Shown one piece after another: positions 8,820 through 16,991 of a DNA stretch of 18,926 nt. The translations under genes and the position numbers were made by a program. Origin of the DNA: Porphyromonadaceae bacterium UBA3318 (GTDB lineage Bacteria > Bacteroidota > Bacteroidia > Bacteroidales > Muribaculaceae); contig DESI01000057.1 of the NCBI GenBank assembly GCA_002361235.1, positions 37,660 to 56,585 on the forward strand, read 5' to 3'. Numbering within the stretch: the stretch's first letter is position 1; every line of letters begins with the position of its first letter. The notes under the pieces were generated by a model. That model worked only from the letters and a program-made list of their open reading frames with translations. It made no database searches and had not been told where the DNA came from.

Positions 8820-11741
8820 TCAGAATGGCTTGACGCAGCTCACTGTATGTCCGACAAGCAATGAGGCCTTGATTCCGGTGGACGATTTCAGGTCGGTGTC
8901 GGCTATATATTCATTGGCATCATGGCCGTCAATCTTGATCTCGCGTACTACATGAATCATTCCGGATGAATCGATATATGTGAATATCACATTGAAGTCC
9001 TTGGCTTCATAGCCGGACGATTCGTAAACGAAGTTGAAGTTATGGTCGTCGGCAGTCTCATAGTTGCCGATGGCATGACCGGGCCATGATGTAGTGAACA
9101 TCTTGTCCGATTTATTCCCGATATACATGAACACATTGGTGGCGCCTTTCAGCGTGAAGGAGATTCTGGTGGTGGTGGTGTTTTCCGCGATGTCGTTCAC
9201 CACCCGGGTCGACATCGCGTCATTGTCTACATGTCCGTTGATGTAGTTCGTGACCTGTCCGGTAATCTGAAAAATCCTGAGCCAGTTTCCTATCTGTTCC
9301 TTTTCCAGTCCGAATGCTTCGGTGCTAGTCCAATAATATCCGGTATTTGCGTCGCCAAGCTTATTGCCTCTGGAGTCAACATACCGTGCCTTGGGGAAAT
9401 AGATGGTTCTCGAATCGGATTTATTGTCGGGTGTACCTGTAGCCAGATAATCGCAAACCTTGGTTTCGTACTGCGCGGTATAGTATGAGACATTTCCCAT
9501 CGTGGCGGCCCTGGCGATAAAGTGCACGTTGCTTCGCATTGCATCCCATAGCTTCTGGTATGGAACGCGGTATCCCGGAGGAGTTACATTATCGTACATC
9601 GTCACATTCGAATAATTGTTCTTTGGCTCGGCCACGCGGTAACGTGCACCGGCCGAATCCTCGCCGGGGCTGAAAGGCCAGCTGACGTCAGCCGGCATGA
9701 TGTTGTTGCCCTCCGCATTCTGGATGTACATTCCGCAGGCCGTGGCGCCAAGGTTACGGTCCAGCATATAACGTTCCCTACCGTTGGCTCCGACTACAGG
9801 AAGCACTTCATAATAATAGTATCCCTTATTGAAAGTGCCGACTATGTGGTTGCCTGCATTCTGATCGTCATGGAAGAATCCCGTGTGATACAGATGAAGT
9901 TTAAATCGTTTGACCGGAAGGGAGCTTCCGGGGACCTTAGGTGTGAACGTCAGGATCAGCTCGCCGGTACCGTATGCGTAATCATTGGCACCGTTGCCGC
10001 TGCCGTCATTATTATAAGTATTGCCGGCACGTGTTAGTTTCAAGGTATAATTGGTTCCGTTCTGATCCTTGACCACATTGACTTTGCGCACGGCTTCGTC
10101 TCCCGCTATCTCCCATGTGCATTCATAGTCATTCGTGCTGATATCCTTTATGGTCAGATCGTATGAATACATCCAGCGTTCTTCGTTACTGAGGCCTTTT
10201 TTGCCGTACATAACCGGGAAATGGAAACCCTGGTTACGTACAAGTCCTCCCATCTTGTCCGGGGCTATACCTTTAACTGTGTTTTTCAGGAAGTCCCAGT
10301 AATTATTTATCGTTTTAATACCGCTCCCGTCAGTAGGATGGATGGTCAGTTTCGCATCACAAATTTCGGCTCCGTCGAATGGCCGCGACCAGGTCACTTT
10401 GGTTTCGCGTGACAGACCTTGCCAGGTGGTAGTGATTACTTCCGAAAGGATACCGGTCTCGCCGTCGTTGATAAACGTAACGGTATATTCGGCTATTTTA
10501 CCGGGTGTGTCGGATTGATCACCATCGTCTATGACTTTAGGGTCACTGATGCTAAACCATTTGGCATTCGTGGATAGCACAGGAACTGTCGCCGTGTTCA
10601 TATCCGATTCCTTCTTGGAATAAAATTTCACGGTCAGAGTTTTTGTACCGTTGGGCTCGCCTGTATAATCAATCACGTCTGTCACGCCCAATTCGCGGGT
10701 ACCGTCGAACGCCATGTTCAGCACTTCGGGAGCGTGATCGTATATGGTGACGGAGATGTTGGAAGCAGGATTTGCTGCAGCTTCGTCAGCCGAGGCATAT
10801 CCTTGGTTCGATACCTTGTCGATATGTATCTCGTACCAATGATTCGGGTCGATGTTCAGATAGGACAACTTCCCCGTTTTATCTTTCCGGCACAGGTCGA
10901 TTCTATAATATGTGGTTGCAGAACAGCTGTTATACTTTCCTCCGACAACCACGCTGATACCATCCTCGGTATCACTTGCTGTGTTCTTGGCCGGATAGGT
11001 ATAAAGCAGGTTTGAGTTGGAAAGGGCAATAGCTTTAGTATCCGTACTGGAAGCGCAGTATCGTTGAGCTTCTGCGGCGTCTGTGCATCCGGCGGTGAGG
11101 AATCCCATGTCGGAGCCACGGTAGAGGCTAATGTCTTCCACATTGAAGTTTGCTGAGGCTTCGGATTGAACTGTGACCTTTGCCTCGGTGCGATACAATA
11201 TAATGTTCTTTGTAAGCAGATCAATCGAACTTAGAGGTCCTGTGTACCTGCCTGACATCATGAATCCCTTGGAGCGAGGGAGGGCACAGTTTTCAGTAAT
11301 GCCTGTCAGGCCGCTTACTGTTTCGATCGTCTCATGGTTCAACAGGTCCTGTGCGTTCGCTATGATATACAGTGTGGCATTGACATTATCGAGTGCGGCT
11401 TTGCGCGCTGCGTCGTTAAGGGAGATTCTGACTGTAGTGGAATTGTCATCTCCGGAAGGTTGGGAGAAATCCATGTTCTTCTCAGCTTGCAGCAGATTGC
11501 CGTCAGCATCGTAGAGAAGCACGGACAGGTCCTTTATCTCGCGTTCGTCGGAAGTATCCTCGCCGGCGCGCGTCACTACCTTTTCTGCATCGGGGATGGT
11601 AATGGTGAACGTCAGCACGCCATCTTCCGGCCCTTCGCCCTCCGGTATGTCGATGTCGTCGCCGCAAGATGCCGTCAATGCCAAAAGCACTACGGCAACA
11701 TATCGGAATATTTTGTATATATCGTTTTGCATGATTGTCAT
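8820..11741 (-). CDS. Large fimbrillin-type lipoprotein, probable pilus tip adhesin (FISUMP-like and CBM-like modules)
   Basis: This 973-aa product is the last gene of the pilus operon. It has a lipoprotein signal peptide with lipobox LTASC (Cys26), then a fimbrillin-like N-terminal domain: a first beta strand, VVTRAGEDT with the putative Arg58 cleavage site, KDLSVLLYDADGN (70-82), FMMSGRYTG (160-168) and LYRTEAKV (182-189). Beta-rich middle segments follow. Residues about 640-850 resemble a FISUMP domain: MLDRNLGAT (659-667), PPGYRVPYQKLW (721-732), GYYWTST (801-807) and STRVVND (844-850). The last part (about 858-945) has a TSWPG motif with Trp886 and resembles starch-binding module 26. It begins 18 bp after the 935-aa gene. 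ATG at 11739-11741 or at 11730-11732 is possible. Size and position suggest a tip or minor subunit; the ligand is unknown. Confidence 0.8.
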   Translation of the reverse strand: MTIMQNDIYKIFRYVAVVLLALTASCGDDIDIPEGEGPEDGVLTFTITIPDAEKVVTRAGEDTSDEREIKDLSVLLYDADGNLLQAEKNMDFSQPSGDDNSTTVRISLNDAARKAALDNVNATLYIIANAQDLLNHETIETVSGLTGITENCALPRSKGFMMSGRYTGPLSSIDLLTKNIILYRTEAKVTVQSEASANFNVEDISLYRGSDMGFLTAGCTDAAEAQRYCASSTDTKAIALSNSNLLYTYPAKNTASDTEDGISVVVGGKYNSCSATTYYRIDLCRKDKTGKLSYLNIDPNHWYEIHIDKVSNQGYASADEAAANPASNISVTIYDHAPEVLNMAFDGTRELGVTDVIDYTGEPNGTKTLTVKFYSKKESDMNTATVPVLSTNAKWFSISDPKVIDDGDQSDTPGKIAEYTVTFINDGETGILSEVITTTWQGLSRETKVTWSRPFDGAEICDAKLTIHPTDGSGIKTINNYWDFLKNTVKGIAPDKMGGLVRNQGFHFPVMYGKKGLSNEERWMYSYDLTIKDISTNDYECTWEIAGDEAVRKVNVVKDQNGTNYTLKLTRAGNTYNNDGSGNGANDYAYGTGELILTFTPKVPGSSLPVKRFKLHLYHTGFFHDDQNAGNHIVGTFNKGYYYYEVLPVVGANGRERYMLDRNLGATACGMYIQNAEGNNIMPADVSWPFSPGEDSAGARYRVAEPKNNYSNVTMYDNVTPPGYRVPYQKLWDAMRSNVHFIARAATMGNVSYYTAQYETKVCDYLATGTPDNKSDSRTIYFPKARYVDSRGNKLGDANTGYYWTSTEAFGLEKEQIGNWLRIFQITGQVTNYINGHVDNDAMSTRVVNDIAENTTTTRISFTLKGATNVFMYIGNKSDKMFTTSWPGHAIGNYETADDHNFNFVYESSGYEAKDFNVIFTYIDSSGMIHVVREIKIDGHDANEYIADTDLKSSTGIKASLLVGHTVSCVKPF

Positions 11742-11759
11742 CGATTAATAACTGTAGCT

Positions 11760-14567
11760 TCAATTCTTCGGTTTCCCGCCATACGCGTTGCCATTCTGAA
11801 GATATGTATAGCAATATGTACCGGTGGATTCGTCAAGGGAAAATGAGGAGAGTGATAAATCTCTATTTATATCCGGGTATTGATCTCCGTTGCGTCCCTG
11901 TAATCCTAATGAGATGTTACTGAAAACAGTGAATTCATAATAGAGGTAGGAACCTTCACTCTCGAAATCCGCGGACTGATTGGAATTTATTAATGCCGGA
12001 TTTTGATTGTTATAACCATTGATCCATAGATTGATTCCTGCATATTTGACGGCAGGCCAATAAATCCGATATGTGCGCAATTCTCCGGATTGTCCATTGG
12101 TAAATTGAGTTTTTCCGTTGCTTAGGTCAAGCCATCCGGTTCGGTCAGGGAAGTCGAACAGCGGAATACCGGGTTTGGTTTTTCCATCAGCTCCGAGGCC
12201 CGGGTATCGACAGTCTCCATTACCACCATGCGATGTAGAGAACATTATTAAGGCTTTGCCCGGTGTCGCAACTCCTGTTAATTCAAATCGCCACCAGCCA
12301 TTGCCCTCGGGTTCCATGACTATACCGGGCCATGCCTTATTATAATTGCCGTTGCATGCTCCGCATCTATATTTAGCTGATGTCTCGCGGTATGTCTTGC
12401 AGAAATCATAATTCAGGTCATAATGATCGGAAGCATTTGATGCTTCATAGCTCCAGGACATTGGATCATCGGCAAATATAAAGAATCCTTTGCCTCCTAC
12501 AGATCCGGTTGCATTAGGATTGTTTTTGTCGGAAATACCCCATCCTAAAAAAGCGATCTTGCCGGTAAAGGAATATTCCAGAGCTGCAAAAACATCGTTG
12601 TCTTTATTATAGCCAACCGGTTTGGACTTATTGTCATCATGTCTGCTGGATGGAAGCTGGAGTGACTGATATACATAGATATGAGGAAGTCCGTTCTGAT
12701 AATTCCAATTATCCAAAGGTCTGACATGTATCACATAGTTTTGTCGGGTAGGTATAATCCGGATATTGACTTTTTGTGAAATTGTCTTCCCATTGCCTGT
12801 AGCAGTATATGTCAGAGTCAATGTATGTGACGTCTTCCAGAAAGCACCGCCGTTCATGCCGGATATCACCAGATTGTTGACGTGCGAATTGACATTGGTA
12901 TATATATACTTGCCGTCTGCATTTTTTCCGTCCAGAGTAAGCGATTGCGAATCCATCGAAGAGTTATCGATAAATCCGGTAATTTCGACATTCTCCATAT
13001 TTGTGGTGAACGTGATGGGAATTTTAGCGGAGTATTCGCCGGATGCAATATATTCGCGCACGTTGATCTCGATCTCCTGCGGATCTACGTTCAGAAACGG
13101 TTTCAGCGTCACCGGCTTTACCTCAATCCTTTTTTTCAGGTTGGCTGCATTGATATAAAAATAGCTGTCGAACAACGCATCGCTGTCGGTTGCGATTTCA
13201 GGATTGACTGTAACCGAGACATATTTCTGACCATCTCTCTCGACCTTGGAGAACAGGAACAGGTTCTTGTCCGTACCGTTATATTTAGGCGATTCGAAAG
13301 TCAGGAGCTCTGCATCCACGTCGGTGTCATATTTCAACAGGGTCTCGATTCCGGACTGAACCGATATCTCGGTTTTCTCCACCTTAAGGAAATAAGCGCC
13401 GTGCATCTGGTATGTGAGCGTCTGGAGCGTCCAGTCGGCCACGCTTGCGGTTATATCGAGTATGTCGCCGGTGGTGGTGACGCGTCCGATGATGTCGTAG
13501 AAATGTCCGCGCCGCATCGGTTCTCGAGCTGCATCGCTCTTGGCAAGCGGCGGGAGGTCCACATGATATTGCAATGTGGTGCCGTTGTCAAGGGCCGCTC
13601 CGAACGTCAGGCGCGTGGGAGCAGCGGACACAAGATTTTCCGGCAGATAGAGTGTTCCTTGATATGCGCGTTTGTCGGCATCGGCCTCTCCTGTCAATGC
13701 CGGGAGTTCGTTTTTCGATGGATCTGTGTCCATGTTTACGAAGGAATCGTAATCGGCAGGATATTGTCGAACAGAACCTGAATGCCAGTTGGAAGAAGAT
13801 GCCGGTTTAATCTCAAATGGAGTTCCGCTGTCGGCTGTTTCATCGGCAACCGAGGTCGAGGCGCGTACGCTACTGGCCTTTTCAAGTCCCGTAAACATAA
13901 GGGCATTATCGCCGAAAACGTTTGAAAAGCCGTTTTTACTTTTATCGAACAGCAGCGTATAGCGCACCTTGGCGCAGAGGAAGGTGAGGTCAATCCAAAG
14001 GGAGGTCTGTTTGCCGTTAGCCACAGTAACGATACCGTTTTCTACAACTGCGGGAGTCGTGTCTCCGACCTTAACTTCCTGAGGCATACATGCCATGGGA
14101 AGACCGTCCGTGGGGTTAGGCATCTTCTCGGAGCTGTAGCTCAAAGTGGCGTTCTTAATTGCGTCTTCCGATGTGTCGGCATCGATTCCCTCGATATTGG
14201 CGAGCATATATATGCGGTATCTACCGGCCTTTATCTTGATGTCATAGCTTCGGTATTCGTTGGTGAGCTTATCGTCGTCGGGTGTCAGCTCTGTGGCCAC
14301 CTTGTTGGCGTCATCAGTGCCGTCAATAGGAAAGGCGAAGAACCACAATGTCCTTATGTGCCCTTCCTGCAGTGTCTCGTTCAGCCCGGTGTCAGTGGCG
14401 CGGGTACCTTTCAGCACGGGGTTGGGAATCATTAGTGTCACGTTTTCTCCTTCGCCTCCGTTCAGTCCGGACTTGAAGTCATCGGCGCAACCGGCTGACA
14501 TCAGCAGCGAAATTAGCGTGAGTACAGTGATTATGTAGTTAATGGATCTATTCATGGTTTTGTGCAT
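11760..14567 (-). CDS. Large fimbrillin-type lipoprotein, probable pilus tip adhesin (CBM26-like module)
   Basis: The 935-aa product has a signal peptide with lipobox MSAGC (Cys27) and a fimbrillin-like N-terminal domain: LKGTRATDT with the putative Arg56 cleavage site, IRTLWFFAFP (71-80), YRIYMLANI (117-125), GLPMAC (155-160) and LCAKVRYTLLF (197-207). Beta-sandwich-like repeats fill about 380-605. A module at about 610-815 contains HIYVYQ, KAWPGIVM (Trp746), GNGWWRFEL and LIMFS, resembling CBM26 starch-binding modules but with a large insertion. Cys735, Cys738 and Cys786 lie in it. A last module (829-928) has RIYWPAV, INLWING and YYEFTV. The start is ATG 14567 or 14555; the upstream gene stops only 6 bp before 14567. 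The 3' half is much richer in A+T than its neighbours. It is probably a ligand-binding minor subunit; its exact place in the pilus is inferred. Confidence 0.8.
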   Translation of the reverse strand: MHKTMNRSINYIITVLTLISLLMSAGCADDFKSGLNGGEGENVTLMIPNPVLKGTRATDTGLNETLQEGHIRTLWFFAFPIDGTDDANKVATELTPDDDKLTNEYRSYDIKIKAGRYRIYMLANIEGIDADTSEDAIKNATLSYSSEKMPNPTDGLPMACMPQEVKVGDTTPAVVENGIVTVANGKQTSLWIDLTFLCAKVRYTLLFDKSKNGFSNVFGDNALMFTGLEKASSVRASTSVADETADSGTPFEIKPASSSNWHSGSVRQYPADYDSFVNMDTDPSKNELPALTGEADADKRAYQGTLYLPENLVSAAPTRLTFGAALDNGTTLQYHVDLPPLAKSDAAREPMRRGHFYDIIGRVTTTGDILDITASVADWTLQTLTYQMHGAYFLKVEKTEISVQSGIETLLKYDTDVDAELLTFESPKYNGTDKNLFLFSKVERDGQKYVSVTVNPEIATDSDALFDSYFYINAANLKKRIEVKPVTLKPFLNVDPQEIEINVREYIASGEYSAKIPITFTTNMENVEITGFIDNSSMDSQSLTLDGKNADGKYIYTNVNSHVNNLVISGMNGGAFWKTSHTLTLTYTATGNGKTISQKVNIRIIPTRQNYVIHVRPLDNWNYQNGLPHIYVYQSLQLPSSRHDDNKSKPVGYNKDNDVFAALEYSFTGKIAFLGWGISDKNNPNATGSVGGKGFFIFADDPMSWSYEASNASDHYDLNYDFCKTYRETSAKYRCGACNGNYNKAWPGIVMEPEGNGWWRFELTGVATPGKALIMFSTSHGGNGDCRYPGLGADGKTKPGIPLFDFPDRTGWLDLSNGKTQFTNGQSGELRTYRIYWPAVKYAGINLWINGYNNQNPALINSNQSADFESEGSYLYYEFTVFSNISLGLQGRNGDQYPDINRDLSLSSFSLDESTGTYCYTYLQNGNAYGGKPKN

Positions 14568-14573
14568 GGCGGA

Positions 14574-15881
14574 TTACATGTCGAAAACATATTTGTGATA
14601 CTGCCATTTGGCTATCCGGACGTTGACCTTGAATCCGGGATACTCATCGGGATTCTCCGAAGTATAAGGCTCGGGGAGTCCCGAGATACTCTCGATGCTG
14701 AGACGGTATATGTTGTTGCGCACCACGCTGAACTCCATCGGACCGGTCAGATACGGGTTGTCGTTATCGTTATGCCGTATGAAATAGTAATAGTCCACGT
14801 AGTGGCCGGCACCATCGGCGTCATCGGCAGTGTAGTTGACAGACATGGTCCTGCCGCCGGCCTTGAATGTCAAAGGGCCTGTTGTCGATACTGCACCGTC
14901 GGGAGTCGTGGTAATGCGGAAATGGAACCTTATGCCGGTAGTGTTTTTCTGAATCTGGGCGTCGTCGGGAAGCTTGTTCTCCGTGATATAGCGCCAGATT
15001 TTATAATTGGAAGTTTCCGATTCGGAACACTTGTCAAGATTCGAAGTCGTGATTGCGATATCATCTTTCAGGAAGCCACGGGGATTTGCAGCAGCCTGAG
15101 GAAAAGCGGAGAATCGGTCGCATACGTTGAACAAGTGCATCGAAGCGAGAGTCACTTCATAGCCGGTAGTCTTGTTGACGTCTGCTTCGTCAACGATGGG
15201 AAAGGTATGGTCGTGGCCCGTGCTGGCATCAAGATAGTCGATGCGGGCTACGGAGCGGATCAGGGTTATGGCGCCTGCTTGGGTCAGGTCGAGAGGATTG
15301 GCCTCTGTAAGGTAGGACGAGAGGTCGGAGGGGAGGGAAACTACATATTTATCCTCACCGGACATGGGAAGTCCCCGGGTGGTTTTGAGCAGTGGGTCGT
15401 CGGGGGAGGATAAAGAATATAAGGTGGCAGTGTTGAGACCGCCGTTCATCGCTTCCGACAGCATCGTAGCATTGTAGTTGGCCAACACGTATAGCTCGAT
15501 GTTATGTCCGGCCATCCGTATGATATCGGCAAGAGGCATATCGATTAAGGTGGTCGATGTGCCATCTACGGTATTTATGTCGGAGGAGGAGACAGGAAAA
15601 CAGAGTGAATCGTCGCCGTGTTTCATTACGATCAGCAGACGGTGTATGGCGTTTTCGGCATCGGTGCCCGGTTCCCATCCATCGCTTGACGTGTCGTTGG
15701 AGTCTATGGTCGTTGACCGTGTGACGTCCACACCGGGCTGAGTCATGCTTACTGTCATGTACACCCTGACGTTCTCCAAGTCCATGCCGCCAATGGCATC
15801 GGTATCCTTGCATCCTGTGAGGATGACCGACAGCAATGCCACGGCCGCTGTTGCCACTATGTTCTTGAAGAGATGGATCAT
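14574..15881 (-). CDS. Mfa1-like fimbrial subunit, second copy
   Basis: This 435-aa lipoprotein (lipobox ILTGC, Cys24) belongs to the Mfa1-type fimbrial subunits. N-terminal marks are VDVTRSTT with the putative Arg55 processing site, HRLLIVMKHGDD (80-91), YVLANYN (131-137), GLPMSG (170-175) and IRSVARIDY (208-216). The C-terminal domain has YYYFIRHNDND (364-374), MEFSVVRNNIYRL (382-394) and ends in strand-forming FKVNVRIAKWQYHKYVF. The same end signatures occur in the first gene of the operon, so the two are paralogues. By analogy with the mfa operon of Porphyromonas gingivalis, a subunit placed after the anchor gene is likely a minor or adaptor subunit rather than the main shaft protein. It starts 36 bp after the anchor gene and is followed after 6 bp by the 935-aa adhesin gene. 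Confidence 0.88.
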   Translation of the reverse strand: MIHLFKNIVATAAVALLSVILTGCKDTDAIGGMDLENVRVYMTVSMTQPGVDVTRSTTIDSNDTSSDGWEPGTDAENAIHRLLIVMKHGDDSLCFPVSSSDINTVDGTSTTLIDMPLADIIRMAGHNIELYVLANYNATMLSEAMNGGLNTATLYSLSSPDDPLLKTTRGLPMSGEDKYVVSLPSDLSSYLTEANPLDLTQAGAITLIRSVARIDYLDASTGHDHTFPIVDEADVNKTTGYEVTLASMHLFNVCDRFSAFPQAAANPRGFLKDDIAITTSNLDKCSESETSNYKIWRYITENKLPDDAQIQKNTTGIRFHFRITTTPDGAVSTTGPLTFKAGGRTMSVNYTADDADGAGHYVDYYYFIRHNDNDNPYLTGPMEFSVVRNNIYRLSIESISGLPEPYTSENPDEYPGFKVNVRIAKWQYHKYVFDM

Positions 15882-15917
15882 TGTGTTGTATTATTGTTCG
15901 GTTGGGAGTTGTATCTG

Positions 15918-16955
15918 TTAGAATTCGGTGTTGTTCACCACTACTTTCCAGTCGTTGATGATGATTCGGGTGTTGACCCATGAGTTGCCGTTGCTTTCGT
16001 CCAGGAAGAACACGAAGCGCCAGGAGTTCTCGCGGTCCAGGTATTCCTGGTCGGACATAGGCTTGGTGGCGTCGTGATTGTCTTTGAACATCAGCATATA
16101 GTTCACGATGGGGAGTTTGAGCACGGAGCTGCCGTCGGACTTGCGGGTGACGTGCAGGGTGCAACTCGTGGCCTTGTCATGCACCAGACGAGAGACAGTG
16201 AATCGTGCCACGGCTGCGTTGACTTCGGTTTGACCTTCGCCTGCCTTGGTGCCGGTGGTGAAGTTGACCGTCTCGTAGGGGGAGTATGCCACTTCGCCTG
16301 CGGCCAGCAGGTTGTTGCCTGCGTCCATCAGCGTGTTGTCGTCGGTGATGGTGTAGTTGAAGTCGGCGCAATCGATCGGCGAGCCGTTGAGATGCTGCAG
16401 CGCCACTTGGATAGTATTGGTGTTGCGCATCATGTATACGGTATGTTCGGACTCCTCGTTCTGAGTGACCTTTATGTCGGCCGATCCATAGAAATGGTCG
16501 TGCAAACGTCGCAGTCGGTCATCGGTCAGACATTCGGGATTAACCCTGACTCCTAACGACGGCAACGAAGCCCCCGGACCTATCGATGCTGTGTGTGAGA
16601 AAGAGCTTGCCTCGCAGGCCATTCCGCCATAAACAACGACATGATAGTCTCCATCGGGTAGATTAAGCGGCATGCGGTAGGCTTCATCGCCAAGTACGGA
16701 CTGCCGTGTCTCGGTGTAAGTCCCAACGTAATTGCCGTCCTTGTCATAAACATGGAGCGACAGGCAATGCACCTGGTTGTGAAATGCGTTGGCGCGCTCC
16801 ATGTTGTATTCGTACACGAAACGCAATCGGGTTTCCGGCCGTGGACACTCGGGCAGCGGACCGTCAAGAACGCACGACGTAGGAATTAGAGCCATGAAGG
16901 CGACGGCAACCGCCGCCTTCATGACGTGTAAAAATTTGTATGCCAGTCCTTTCAT
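15918..16955 (-). CDS. FimB/Mfa2-family fimbrial anchor lipoprotein
   Basis: The 345-aa product matches the FimB/Mfa2 family, whose members anchor the pilus base in the outer membrane and limit its length. It has a lipoprotein signal peptide with lipobox IPTSC (Cys28), an N-terminal transthyretin-like beta domain beginning RLRFVYEYNMER, with LSLHVYDKDGNYVGT and YHVVVYGGM, and the family C-terminus YLDRENSWRFVFFLD (305-319) followed by IIINDWKVVVNN. The Thr-Arg sequence between the lipobox and the first strand (PETRLRF) precedes that strand rather than following it, so the strand would be kept. This fits an anchor that is not processed. The start is ATG 16955; an internal ATG encoding Met12 is less likely because the basic N-region would be shorter. 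Gaps of 36 bp on both sides put it in one operon with the two Mfa1-like genes. Confidence 0.92.
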   Translation of the reverse strand: MKGLAYKFLHVMKAAVAVAFMALIPTSCVLDGPLPECPRPETRLRFVYEYNMERANAFHNQVHCLSLHVYDKDGNYVGTYTETRQSVLGDEAYRMPLNLPDGDYHVVVYGGMACEASSFSHTASIGPGASLPSLGVRVNPECLTDDRLRRLHDHFYGSADIKVTQNEESEHTVYMMRNTNTIQVALQHLNGSPIDCADFNYTITDDNTLMDAGNNLLAAGEVAYSPYETVNFTTGTKAGEGQTEVNAAVARFTVSRLVHDKATSCTLHVTRKSDGSSVLKLPIVNYMLMFKDNHDATKPMSDQEYLDRENSWRFVFFLDESNGNSWVNTRIIINDWKVVVNNTEF

Positions 16956-16991
16956 GTCAGAAAGTCTTTAGCTTTGACAATGTAAGATCTA

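Noticed and set aside
12882..13781. 299-codon plus-strand frame opposite the 935-aa pilus gene
   Set aside because: The sense frame has a signal peptide, fimbrillin motifs and operon spacing. The plus-strand translation shows no coherent fold.
14562..15413. 283-codon plus-strand frame opposite the second Mfa1-like gene
   Set aside because: Antisense shadow; the minus-strand product has clear Mfa1 signatures.
16956..16991. Possible attenuator between the shaft and anchor genes
   Set aside because: Only a 4-bp AAAG/CTTT pairing is visible in the 36-bp gap, too weak to call.
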